A DNA stretch of 64,000 bases. Source: Gnetum montanum (Eukaryota; Streptophyta; Gnetopsida; Gnetales; Gnetaceae). The stretch spans positions 1,191,228-1,255,227 of the forward strand of contig MNCI01036463.1 of NCBI GenBank assembly GCA_015680685.1, given 5' to 3'. Below are positions 19,471 through 30,356 of this stretch, one piece after another. Numbering within the stretch: the first letter of the stretch is position 1; each line of letters begins with the position of its first letter. The notes below the pieces were generated by a model, which worked only from the letters and a program-made list of their open reading frames with translations, did no database searches and was not told the origin of the DNA. The position numbers and the translations under genes were made by a program.

Positions 19471-20750
19471 ACCTAGGGTCAAGTGTTAGTCTTCCATAGA
19501 TTTATCATGATGATTTTTAATCCTTTTGATCCTTTTTTTTTTATCGAAACTATAAAAATATAGTATTAATAGCATAAGATGATTATGAAATATCATTCCA
19601 TTGGCTCTAAGGTAACTAAATCATCAAGTTATTAGAGAATTTTCAATTAAGTTTCATTATTTTTATCATGAATTACCTTAGTGAAGTTTTAAATGGGTGT
19701 TCGAAAATTCTTCAAAAATTGCACTTATGATCCTCCACAACAAGGAGCACAACTTTGAGAGCTCAAGGGATTTTAAATTACTGAAATCAAACTCATGAAT
19801 TGCAAGTTATGAAACTTGGAAGTTTATGGGCTTCGGAAATGACAAAAAATCCATGTGCATTTGAATTGAAATGTGAAAAATTGACTAAGGCATTACATAT
19901 ATATAGTTATTTTAAGGTTGATATCATAGTTATGACATAATACATGCCTATGATATTATGACTATGATATCACTAGTTGAAAATTTTGCATGTTCATGTG
20001 TTTTAGGCTTGAAACTCTTCATTTTTCTCATGTTCTAAGTATTCTAAGGCTTAATGAAAAATATTGAACTAGAGAATAGTTGTTGTTTCTAGCTAGGATA
20101 AATAAAAATGATTACACTAGTGGTTAAAAGATTAATTTGCTATATGTTTACTAAGATAAGCTTGTGCGGGTTGGACAGGTAGTAAATTTGTAAAGCCCCA
20201 GACCTATAAATTGCCTGAACTTGGAAGACATTGTGCAAGCTTAGTAAATATTGGAATTACAATCATATTACAATTTTTAGAAATATGCTTAAGCAAACTA
20301 GCCCAATGTAGCTTCCTTTTAATGCAAGAGATTGGGCTACTAATGTATCGAGATTGTGTACTACTTAGAGCAGATTTCATATCATTGCAATTTTTTGTCT
20401 ACATATGCATGATAGATGGATTGAAGCTTCTAGCCTCTATCGTTTGATTTAGAAGAGGAAAAATAATTTTGAAAAATGAATTTTTAATCTTGAGATTTTA
20501 TTTAAAGTTGACAACAATTTACATAAGGCTTTTTCAAATATTTTTTGGAATAATGGTAGATATGTTATTCATTTTTAATTCATAGATTGCTTATGAGATT
20601 ATTACAAAAAATGATTTTATTCATAACAAATTTAATAAGGCCTAGAAATGCAATTATCATCAAACTTTTGAATGTGGAAAATGAAAAATATTTGGAGAGC
20701 TTCTACATTCTTAAAATTTCTATTATTTTGGCAAAGAGGCCAACTTGTCT
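19471..20750. other. AT-rich stretch, no gene seen
   Basis: No coding signature, RNA gene or structured repeat recognised. A locally palindromic block (ATCATAGTTATGACATAAT and neighbours, about 19920-19970) looks like simple AT-rich symmetry. Confidence 0.5.
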
Positions 20751-20767
20751 CATAGCATAGGGGGAAG

Positions 20768-20990
20768 AGGGGAGTGGATTTGTCACCCTCCATGTAACGC
20801 ACCACATGCAAGGGAGCCAAAGAGTCATTGTAGGGGAGCCAAATCTAAAAAGTCAAAAAGCCAAAGAGTCACTGCAAGGGAGCTAAATCTCTATTTGATT
20901 GATGCCCCTCAACCTTTGGGCTTCCCATTCGTCTCTTCGTATTTCCTCACGCACATGCACCACATGCAAGAGAGCCAAATAGTCACTGCA
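20768..20990. repeat. CACATGCAAGGGAGCCAAAGAGTCACTGCAAGG repeat cluster A
   Basis: Tandem, imperfect units with the phrases CACCACATGCAAGGGAGCC, AAAGAGTCACTGCAAGGGAG and TTTGGGCTTCCCATTCGTCT. The same unit recurs at 23437-23465 (partial) and 23995-24250 (two copies of about 118 bp). Identity of the family is unknown. Confidence 0.7.
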
Positions 20991-20999
20991 ACAATAGAA

Positions 21000-22515
21000 A
21001 CATGGATCCTGCTGCTATTCATCCCAATAGAGAAGCTGAAGAACACTTTCTTCAAGATCAGCAACAATCATATATTGCAACAAGTAATACAATTTATGGA
21101 GGTCATGGCAGTGGGCATGGCCAAAGAAGAGGATGACCACGAATTATAAAAACTAAAAATCTAGAATTGATGATTGTGGAGGAGAGAAGATGATTTCTAA
21201 AATGAGAAGCAAAATGACGTGAACGAGAACTAATTCTATGAAATTTAGGAGTATGTAATTTATGCATTTTTTTGATATTTTAAAACAAATATTTATTATA
21301 GGGAAATCTTCTCATTTTATTTACATACTTACATTGCATATTTTTTTTAGGTTATGTCAACTTCAAATCCCCTCTCATCACTTGGAAATTCATCCAATGC
21401 AATGATCCACATTATTGATACTAATAATATAAATAATCAAGAAGAAATGCAGGTTGGTGTTTGCCCATACTCAAGTTGGTAAATAGTTTAATTTAATTTT
21501 TAGTTTAAATTTTGAAACATTTTTTGTAGGACATTAGAAATGCATTTGTGCCTGTTAATCAAGCAACATTTGTTCCAAAAATCACACACAAAGAAGAACA
21601 ACAATTGCAAGAAGATCAAGAACAACTACATTATAGTGAGAGTGAGCACTGAAAGAGGCAATATCAACAAGAAGAAAATTCACTTCATCAAATAAATGAA
21701 GCTACAGATGTTGCCAATGCACCAACAATGGAAATGCCTTCTTCAGAACTTATTTAGTCTTTCCCAAGATTGTAAAAGGTAAGTACAAAAATTACTCAAG
21801 CAATACATAATTTTAATACTACAGTTAGAAGTTTTGCAAATCCACATTCCTATAATGTATGCAACAAAATGTTTCTTAGCATATTATTGGATTCAACCAG
21901 AAGTAGAGAACCCACATGCAATAGGTGCATTAAAAAAGGAAAATAATATTTTTGACAATTTTGGTTGTGAAATCAAACGATTTTCTGTTGAAAATAACAT
22001 GGATCTTAGTATCCAACCACCTATCCTAGGCTGTTTAACTAAGGTCAAAAAAATGTTAATTACAAAAATCAATCCCATTTTAGAAGTTACACATGCAGTT
22101 GGTGAATAGTTCAAGTATGGAGGTCACACAATTAGCTTTGCTTAGGATGTCACATAGATTACTAAAAGACTTCCTCTTAGAATTAAAGACATCGTTTCTT
22201 GATATTGAGAAGAGTAGATCAAATGGACACCAAGTATACTTTCATTCTCAATCAGAGATAGGTTTATGAAGCTTTGATTTTTAAGAAGGCAAATGATCCA
22301 TACTATCGAGATGTCGAGATCGATATACATGCATTAGATGATGTTGCTGATATCGATGATGTTAACATCTTCCATAGCATTTCTTATATTCCATTGTCAG
22401 AAAAGGATGGAGAAATGAGATTTCAATTTCAAGGTCCTTTGCTTCAGATAGATGACCAAAACATTATCAATCACACATCATCAGTTGCACAACATGTTGG
22501 AATTGGAGATTGAGA
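21000..22515 (+). pseudogene. Decayed open segments of unknown element next to PIF1-like sequence
   Basis: 21000-21100 (ATGGATCCTGCTGCTATTC...) is repeated at 24535-24635 just before the helicase fragment, so the two places derive from one element. Further open pieces are 21357-21452 (MSTSNPLSSLGNSSN, ending at AAATGCAG), 21530-21650 (Gln/Glu-rich, ITHKEEQQLQEDQEQ), 21834-22109 and 22274-22513. GT/AG-like borders near 21452 and 21530 hint at a spliced gene. No domain recognised; Helitron-related cargo is one possibility. Confidence 0.3.
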
Positions 22516-23990
22516 AATAACGGGTCAACAAAACTCATTATTGTAAAAATAAATTAGTTACACATCATCTGTTTGGTTAATTTTTTATGTGTGAATTCTT
22601 AAATTTTTTATGTGTGTTTTTGTTAATTTTTTATAGTGAATTGTAACGTGTTGAACATTACATTTTGATGATTTTGTGCAATTTTCATAGTTTCACTTCA
22701 AGCTAAGCTCTTCTATCATCAGTACTTAGCATGCTTTCCTATATATTTACATTTCCAATGCAAAAACATTTCAAAGTTTGGTTTATTATTTTTTCAATGC
22801 TTTTTGAAGTCACAGGGAATTTTGAAATTGTAATTTTCTACTACTACCTTAAGTAATCTTTTTTTGCTACACCTTTTTTCAATGTAAAAGAACATTTGTA
22901 AGTTCATGTTCTCTTTATCTCTTTATATATTTTGTGTAGCTTTTATCATTTCTATGCCTGTGCTTTGAAATTCAAAAGTTACCATGGAGTAGATACATTT
23001 AGTTATTATGATTGTGACTACTTTTTCATTTGCAATATGCATTTTAATAAAATGCAAAAGCATTAGCATTTTTGCTAGCACATGAAGATGTCGGCCTGAC
23101 TTTGTTCATAATTTTAACAATTTTTCTTGCTTATTAGGAGGACTTAAAGAGTTCAAATTTGATAATTTCTTCTTACCTTCTCGCATGCAGTGAGGCTTTT
23201 TATTTATGTACATATTCATTGATTGATGGAATCTAATGGATGATATGGTTGTTAACCTGGTAAATTTTAAAAATGAAAACTTCTGCACCTCTAGTAGCCT
23301 AGACCCTAGGAAGATCTCCGGCAAGATCATGCTATGATGATCCTAGCCAATGTCAAGGAAAATGGTGACAAGCTCTCCACTGACGCACATGTCTTGTCAT
23401 AATCATAAATAACCAATTATTTATAAATCTCCCCTAGCCAAAGAGTCACTACAAGGGAGCCAATGATTATATTTATCTTGGTTATATATAATGATATATT
23501 TATAATCATAAACATAAATGATTGTATATAATGATTATAAACACTTCATCATAAATAAAGTCGGTTATTTATAATCATTTCATTATATATATGTTATGGA
23601 TAATGCTAACCGAGATATAATCATTATGGGTTAGCATTATGAATGAAAAAATAATATCTCTAACATTATGGATTATGAGTAATATTTCATCATATCTTAG
23701 CTTTATTTATTATGAAATGTTTACCGTTCGAATGAATATTATAATCCATAATATCTCAAATTATAATTATGGATTATTATTGTAATTATAATAATCTCAT
23801 AACATGTATTGGATTCCATAATAATTATAAATGAGGTGTTAGCATCATTCATATCTTGTCCATTGTAACAATAATGTCAATATACAAAAGCCCATGATAT
23901 AATAATAACATTATTTATGTATTTGTAACATCATTTTTTATATCTCCACGAATGAATATGCATTACAAATATATGTTGCAGTGCTAATTT
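22516..23990. other. AT-rich stretch, no gene seen
   Basis: Very AT-rich, with many ATAATCATAA-type blocks between 23400 and 23990 that can pair with each other. Nothing coding recognised. Confidence 0.5.
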
Positions 23991-23994
23991 AGTT

Positions 23995-24250
23995 TAATCT
24001 CTTCATATTCCCTCATGTGCATGCGCCACATGCGTGGGAGCTAAAGAATCAATGCAAGGGAGTTGAATCTTTACTCGATTAATGTCCCCTAATCCCTGAG
24101 CTTTTCATTCATCTCTTTGTATTCCTTCACATGCACGCACCACATGCAAGGGAGCTAAAGAGTCACTATAAGAGAGTCAAATCTCTATTCAATTGACGCC
24201 CCCTAACTCTTGGACTCCCCATTCATCTCTTTGTATTCCCTCACGTGTAG
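23995..24250. repeat. CACATGCAAGGGAGC repeat cluster B
   Basis: Two consecutive units of about 118 bp running from one TCACRTGCAYGCRCCACATG to the next, each containing GGGAGCTAAAGA-TCA, a GATT-ATG/ACGCCCCCTAA block and CATTCATCTCTTTGTATTCC. Related to cluster A at 20768-20990. Confidence 0.75.
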
Positions 24251-24450
24251 GGCCCGACGTGGGTAATAATGAATATTTATTATTATAAATGGTGGGTAAT
24301 ATTGAATATTTATTATTATTCTCATAAATAGTGATGGTTACAATTACAGTAATAATGAATACTTAATATTATTATTATCAACGATGATGATTATGGTTAC
24401 AGTAACGATTACGATCATGGCAACGATTAAGGTAATGATAGTTACGGTGT
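24251..24450. repeat. AATAATGAATATTTATTATTAT repeats
   Basis: Two near copies of GTGGGTAATAaTGAATATTTATTATTAT (about 24258 and 24285) and further shortened variants, followed by a GGTTACAGTAACGATTACG-type low-complexity stretch. Function none apparent. Confidence 0.6.
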
Positions 24451-24619
24451 GATGCAGTATTTAAAAATATTGAACTTAGGCATCATGTTACAAGATTAAG
24501 AGGTGCAATATTGGAATTCATATATTTTTAGAAACATGGATGCTGCTGCTATTAGTCCCAATAGAGAAGGTGAAGAACACTCCCTTCAAGATCAGTAACA
24601 ACCATCTACTACAACAAGT

Positions 24620-25065
24620 AATGCAATCTTTGCTTATATGTAAAGGTGCAAGGTTAATGCTTACAGTTAACCTTTGGCCAAAAGTAGGATTGGTGAATGG
24701 TGCACTTGGCATGATTTACAATATTATGTATCTTTAAGGTAAATAGCCACCTGCATTACCATTATATGTTTTTGTTGATTTTGACTCCTACATTGGATCT
24801 ACCTTTGATAATGGTAATTCCCATCAAGTGCCAATTCAACATATGGTCTAAGGAGCATCTCGTCAGTCACCATTACGGTTGGTATGGGGCCATGACTATT
24901 CATAAATCTTAAGGAATAACACTAGATAAGGCTACGGGTCTAATGTTTGTTGCATTATCTAGAGTCAAGACCATTGATTCTTTAAAGATTCATCCTTCTT
25001 TTCATGTGCAAAGATATAGAAAGATTTCAAATGCTAAACATCTCCAAAGTAGAATTGCATAAAAA
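24620..25065 (+). pseudogene. PIF1-type helicase C-terminal fragment (Helitron or Pif1-like)
   Basis: Translated blocks in order: KGARLMLTVNLWPKVGLVNGALG, then LYVFVDFDSYIGSTFDNG, HDYSIHKS-like (frame broken), GLMFVALSRVKTIDSLKIHPSFHVQRY and NAKHLQSRIA. These match the last motifs of PIF1-family DNA helicases (GARVMLxxNLW...GLVNGxxG; LxxAxxITIHKSQG; FVALSRVxxLxxL). PIF1 helicases form the Rep-Hel protein of Helitrons. No Rep domain or Helitron terminus was seen, so the parent element is uncertain. Broken by frameshifts and stops. Confidence 0.7.
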
Positions 25066-25735
25066 GTTCATTTTGCTCAGTTGGAAAATTAGGCATATTG
25101 AGTTCACACTTATCATTGTATTTTGTCTTTTGCTCAATCTTATTATACAACTCTGTAATGTTTGTTGCAATAATTATATTCCTTCATCAACATATACGAA
25201 ATATATAAACTTTTATTTTAACCAATTTATGTTTACTAGTATATAGTATTTGGAATGCAAATAGTGATGATAACTTAAAAATAAAAATAATAATTAAATT
25301 CTACTCATAGGTCGCAAAACTGCTACACAAGAGAACTTACGATTTTAATGTTTGTTGCATTATCTGCAGTCAAGACCATTAATTTTTTAAAGATTCATCC
25401 TCCTTTTCATGTGCAAAGATACAAAAAATTTTCAAATGCTAAACATCTTCAAAGTAGAATTGCACAAGAAGTTCATTTTGCTCAGTTGGAGAATTAGGCA
25501 TATTGAGTTCACACTTATCATTGTATTTTACCTTTTGCTCAATCCTATTATACAACTCTGTAATGTTTGTTGCAATAATTGTGCAATGTATTCCTTCATC
25601 AACATATACGAAATATATAAACTTTTATTTTAACCAATTTATGTTTACCAGTATATATTATTTAGAATGCAAATAGTGATGATAACTTAAAAAATAAAAT
25701 AAAAAATTAAATTCTACTCATAGGCTGTGAAACCA
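24935..25735 (+). repeat. Tandem duplication of the helicase tail
   Basis: About 380 bp from AATGTTTGTTGCATTATCTAG (about 24942) to the CTACTCATAGG block near 25310 is repeated from about 25349 to 25725. Both copies keep VALS-VKTI, the HVQRY block and the CAACTCTGTAATGTTTGTTG 3' region. The second copy differs by scattered substitutions, so the duplication is old. Confidence 0.8.
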
Positions 25736-25740
25736 CTCCA

Positions 25741-26167
25741 CTAGCTTATATATATATATTGGCCGAGATGATTTTTAAGAAAATGATGTTAACGAAGCCC
25801 AACTACTAGACGAGGTAACAAGATAACTAAAAATGAAATCACTCATTCCTCCTCTATTTCTCTACCACTTACCCAATTTAGTTTTACCCTCTCGATCAAG
25901 TTTGCTCTTTCTTTGTTTGTTCATGGCATTTTTGAACATTATTTATGCAAGAGATTTATTTCTCAAAAATGCCATGAACAAACAAAGAAAGAGAAAACTT
26001 GACAAAGATGATAAAACTAAATTGGGTAAGTGGTAGAGAAACAGAAGAATGAGTGATTCTGTTTTTAATTATCGTGTTACCTTGTCTAGTAGTCAAGCTT
26101 CGTTAACATCATTTTTTTAAAATCATCTCAACCAATATATATATATATATATATATATATAAGCTAG
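25741..26167. mobile_element. Foldback MITE (long inverted repeat)
   Basis: Nearly the whole 427 bp is an inverted repeat: the left arm 25741-about 25935 starts CTAGCTTATATATATATATTGGC and the right arm about 25967-26167 ends in its reverse complement; both contain GAGATGATTTT, TGATGTTAACGAAGC, CTACCACTTACCCAATTTAG and TTTGTTTGTTCATGGCATTT in mirror order. The loop is only about 30 bp. Flanking TA runs suit insertion into a TA-rich target. No coding capacity. The superfamily cannot be assigned safely. Confidence 0.8.
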
Positions 26168-26174
26168 TTTTATG

Positions 26175-26430
26175 GTGTCTTATTCATTAAGGTTTTTCTA
26201 TCACCATTCATCTTAAACATATGAGAAATATTTCTTCTCAATGTTCTTTTTGTCAAAGTGAAGATTTATTTTCTCATGTTTTTTTACTGTCATATTGCTC
26301 AACATGCGAAATGGACATCTAGAATTTGTAACAGCTTTCAACCAAGCATCAATGAAGTTATTCTTAGTGATTATCCTACTTTGTCTACTTTATTTCTTTG
26401 TATTTGGAATTGTCTTTGATCCTTTGTTCT
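26175..26430 (+). pseudogene. LINE zf-RVT fragment
   Basis: The plus strand encodes a piece with CSFCQSEDLFSHVFFYCHIAQHAKW, the CxxC...HxxxxC pattern of the zinc-binding domain that ends L1-type plant LINE proteins. A stop and a frame break follow. No RT domain remains. It is independent of the LINE at 47764-53553, which is on the other strand. Confidence 0.6.
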
Positions 26431-26962
26431 CTTCTCTATTTGAAAGCTTCGATGTGTAATTATTTTTTAGCAATTAGAGCGTAACTATGATCTCTCTTCA
26501 GGTGTCTGTTGATGCATAAATTTTGGCCACACCAACACTGGGAAAGAAAACTCGTTTTAGGAGACTAATGCCTAGGGCACCTCCTGTATGGATACAGAAC
26601 CCTGAAAATAGTCTCAGCTGGAGAGGGCTATGTGGCCTTTTTCAAATAATAAACAAGAAAGAAATTTGGAATTTAAATTAAATAATTATCTCCAATACAA
26701 TAAGTGATTAAAATAAATGAATTTTTCTTGGTCCCACTGACGTTGCTGGTCTATGACTGTTGACGGTATCCACTGCTGGGCAGGAAAACCACGATCTCCA
26801 TGAGAGAGGGAGAGAGAGAGAAAGAGAAAGAAAGAGACTACCCACTACAGTCCACATAGGGCAGCAACTACAGTTCTCAAAGCCTGCCGTCATTTTTTGC
26901 CTCTTGTGCATCGTTGTAGAGAGGAAGATTGTTCACCCACGTCTGCACCACCGTGACAAGCT
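26431..26962. other. Unassigned flank of element 2
   Basis: No gene recognised. Contains a GA-rich microsatellite at 26800-26840. A minus-strand open frame (26911-26708) lies over this simple repeat and is not supported. Confidence 0.5.
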
Positions 26963-26967
26963 CCTAC
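26963..26967. other. Target-site duplication of element 2, left copy
   Basis: CCTAC directly before the LTR start TGTACC; the same five bases follow the right LTR at 46003-46007. Confidence 0.85.
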
Positions 26968-28269
26968 TGTACCGTCCGAAATCGTCGGTCTCCGGCTAGA
27001 ATGAAACAGAAATCGGGGGATCACCGGACACGCACAGAAAACCCTACCTTCACTTGAGGGCAAGTTGGAACTGACGAAGGTAGAGTACCTTGAGTGGTCC
27101 ACACGCGGATCAGGCAAGGATTTCCCCAAACGTACACCGAGGTGCTATACGCCAGGTTATACGTAAACAGCGTAATAGATGTAAAGCAGAGCGTAAACAG
27201 CATAACTGGTGTAAACGAAGTGTAAATGTAAAAGAGCGTGAACAGTATACATGCAAAAATTAATACAAAACTATAACAGATTTTAGGAAGAAAATGCAGC
27301 AATACTATTGCAAAGTGAGAGTTACAATGCACCGGTCTAATGCAGTTGTGGCTTTCACACAAGGCAGACGAATAGCCTTGGTGGATGCAGGGATGACTAT
27401 GTGCTGATTCAAACTGCAGGCACAACATAGAGGTTGTATGCTCAGCGTACAGAGTTGAGGTCCAGCGTATAAGGTTCTCTACTCTGGTTCTTAGCATCTC
27501 TATTTTTCTCTCTATTTTACTCCAAATTGCCAACCTCCCTCTATCTAGTGAAAAATTAGGGCTTTTATACAGGTTTAGACGCTAGACTCGGGTTAGGTGA
27601 CACATGGCACATTAACCGGGTGCAAAAGAATAAAATTTAAAAGTGTACAACATGCTACATGTACTAAGCGTATACATTGTATCTAGTGGGCGTAGACTCT
27701 GGGCGTATACGCTGGGCATGCAGGACGTATACGCTGGGCATATTGGGCATATACGTTGAATGTATACGCTGCGTCTGTTGGGTGTATACACTAGCGTATA
27801 TGCTGATGGTTGCTCTGTTCATGTGAATTGCTTCTTGGTACCAAATCTTGTTCTACAGTGTTGTTTCCATGCCGTCTTCGGGGATTGCATGTCGGGCATA
27901 TACATCAGTCGAACAGGTTAAGCGTACTTGTAAGGCGTGTACACTGGGCGTGTACACTAGACGTCTACACTGTGGATGTGTACGCTGAGTAATGTGAACT
28001 TGAGCGTATACGCTGAGAATGTGAACTTGGGCGTATACGCTGAGAATGTATACTTTGTGAAAACTAAGTATCTTGACTCCGAAGTTGCCATGTTTGATAC
28101 CAGATGCCGTGGTGGTCGTTTGTGGGTCACAAGGACCTACTTCTTGTTGAGTTCAACTCCGCTTGGAACTGTCTATGGGGCCCTCAGCTTTTAGTCATGC
28201 TGAGGAACATCATGACTTAGCTCGATTCTTGTTGGAGAAGTACTAAGATCAAAATTTTGTGGTGTTTTG
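26968..28269 (-). repeat. Left (3') LTR of element 2
   Basis: Starts TGTACCGTCCGAAATCGTCGG and ends TTGTGGTGTTTTG; the final CA seen in the other LTRs is TG here. 1302 bp. Contains GCGTA-motif clusters at 27140-27240 and 27660-28040, and a minus-strand TATAAAAG box at 27562-27569. Strongly similar along its length to 44682-46002, with scattered substitutions and a few small indels, so the insertion is not recent. Confidence 0.9.
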
Positions 28270-28341
28270 TTGGCCCCTCTTTGTTGACTCTTGGAGGAAT
28301 CAACCTGAGAAGCGTTGACAAAGAAGTGCAAAACACCACAA
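28257..28341. repeat. Inverted copy of LTR terminus beside the 3' LTR
   Basis: TTGTGGTGTTTTG (28257-28269, LTR end) is followed 59 bp inward by its exact reverse complement CAAAACACCACAA (28329-28341). Both arms carry the same variant final bases (TG rather than CA). Confidence 0.7.
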
Positions 28342-28654
28342 GCAGCTTGGTAGGAACATTTCCGTTGGCACCTTGGCTAGACATTATCGTACCATGTTCG
28401 GATTGGGAAAGTAGAATTTGTAGCTGGATAGGGACATGGAGATTGTGGGGATTGAGAACTAACCAAGGGATTGTGCATGGTAAAGGAGATGCTCTGGTGT
28501 GTATTATGTTGACCCTCGTCAATAGCCATTATTTAGTAGACTCGGAATCAAAACATGAGATGGGCGTCCTTTTGCGAAACAAGACTCTTGATCAATGTCC
28601 AAGAGGACTTGTTGGCGAAACCAAAGCCACGTAATGTTGTGTTGCATTCTTTGG

Positions 28655-28800
28655 AGGAATAGGGCCCTTGTTTAGTGTTTAGGGGGAACCTGTTGATGGA
28701 GAGCCAAAGCCATGCCTGTTGGTGGAGAGCCAAAGCCAAGCATGGCTTTGGCTCTCCACCAACAGGTTCCCCCTAAACACTAAACAAGGGCCCTATTCCT
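28655..28800. repeat. 60-bp inverted repeat (hairpin) in the 3' region of element 2
   Basis: 28655-28714 and 28741-28800 are reverse complements at 59 of 60 positions. The 26-bp spacer repeats the inner part of the left arm (CCTGTTGGTGGAGAGCCAAA). It could fold into a very stable stem in RNA of either strand. It lies between the integrase and the 3' LTR. A snap-back assembly or cloning artefact is an alternative. Confidence 0.85.
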
Positions 28801-29370
28801 CTATAGTATCTTGATTATTTTAGACATGAACGTTTGCTTTTGAGGCAACTACCATCCCATCTTTTGTTTTATGTGGGAAGGGACGACGTTTTTTTTTTTT
28901 TTTTTGCTTATGCTCAAATGCCATGTTGTGGGTTGCAGCTGCTTAGGAGTGGCACGATATGCAACGGTATGTTCGATGTTTCGGGTTGTACTGGATGTGT
29001 TCGGGATGTAACCAAGTATAAGGTGTTGAGGGATAGGCGGGATATGAAATGGGGGATGTACTATTGAATGGCCTGATTAGTCTTGTCATGTGTGCTATGA
29101 ACAACGTCTCACCTTGCTGCTTATGACAAAGTGCATTCTTGTGTGAACACCTCTAAGTGTCATCCTGCAAACACAACTCCAAGAAGACAAGAAAACCATG
29201 AGTGCATAAGCAAGCTTAGACTTAAACAGCTACCGATGAAACAAAGGCACCAAATGAGATTTTAGGCACTGTATATAAATGACAGCAATATCGTTAGGGT
29301 CGGCCGATGGCGAGCGATGCAATGATTCTGATGAAGTTTGAATGCAGCCACTGATTGAGGAACCAGAGAT
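28801..29370. other. 3' untranslated region of element 2, no gene seen
   Basis: Contains a 17-bp poly-T run near 28890 and a weak plus-strand open frame (28834-29067) without recognisable domain. No homologue in the other element within this window. Confidence 0.5.
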
Positions 29371-29379
29371 GAAATTGCT

Positions 29380-30085
29380 AGTTTATAGTCTTAGCGGACT
29401 ATCATGGGTTAGTTTTATGTCATGACCCGTTGGACATTGCCCGTTTAGCGTCGTGGCTGACAGTGCATTGCCAGTTTCTAGTCTTAGTGGACCGTGAAGA
29501 GACAAACCAGTTTATAGTCTTAGTGGACTCTGGTGAATGCAACTGTGGTAGTTTACTATCGTACTGGACGGGTGCTAGTTTATTGTCATTGCGAACACTG
29601 TGTGGTATCAATTTATCATCATGATGCCAGGATGAGCTGTTGTATCAGTTTTAAGTCATGATCCAAGACTGTTCTATGGTATCAATTTACCGTCATGATT
29701 CCAGGACGATGGTATCAGTTTATAGTCGTGATGCTAGGACTGTTCTATGGTATCAGTTTACCATCATGATTCCAGGACGATGGTATCAATTTATAGTTGT
29801 GATGCCAGGACTCTTCTATGGTATCAATTTACCGTCATGATTCCAGGACGATGCTATCAGTTTATAGTCATGATGTCAGGACTCTTCTATGGTATCAGTT
29901 TACCATCATGATTCCAAGACGATGGTATCAGTTTATAGTCGTGATGCCAGGACTCTTCTATGATATTAGTTTACCGTCATGATTCCAGGAAAATGGTATC
30001 AGTTTATAGTCATGATGCGAGGACTCGTCTATGGTATCAGTTTACCATCATGATTCCAGGACGATGGTATCAGTTTATAATTGTG
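29380..30085. repeat. Tandem AGTTTATAGTC/AGTTTACCATC array downstream of pol
   Basis: From about 29640 the sequence is a tandem array of about 71 bp units, each of two halves: GGTATCAGTTTATAGTCGTGATGCCAGGACT and GGTATCAGTTTACCGTCATGATTCCAGGACGA. The preceding 29380-29640 holds looser units (AGTTTATAGTCTTAGTGGAC). The AGTTTA-nnGTC core relates it to the arrays that flank the cargo gene. Confidence 0.85.
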
Positions 30086-30356
30086 ATGCCAGGACTCGCA
30101 CGTACCTAAGCCTATACTCAAATATGGAATGGTTTCAAGAACAAGTGATTGGTTAGATTTCCCAGCTTATTCCCTTCCATATCAGCTAACTTGAATGCTC
30201 CATTGTAGNTGATGGTATCAGTTTATAATTGTGATGCCAGGACTCGCACGTACCTAAGCCTATACTCAAATATGGAATGGTTTCAAGAACAAGTGATTGG
30301 TTAGATTTCCCAGCTTATTCCCTTCCATATCAGCTAACTTGAATGCTCCATTGTAG
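30063..30356. other. Exact 146-bp duplication around an N: probable assembly join
   Basis: 30063-30208 and 30211-30356 are identical over 146 bases and are separated by an N (30209) and one T. This looks like two contig ends that overlap but were not merged. The duplicated piece covers the last codons of the integrase (KLADMEGNKLGN...) and part of the 3' array. Confidence 0.85.

Noticed and set aside
29640-30085. CRISPR-like appearance of regularly spaced repeats
   Set aside because: The 'spacers' are themselves repeated half-units, there are no cas genes, and the DNA is plant nuclear. It is a simple tandem array.
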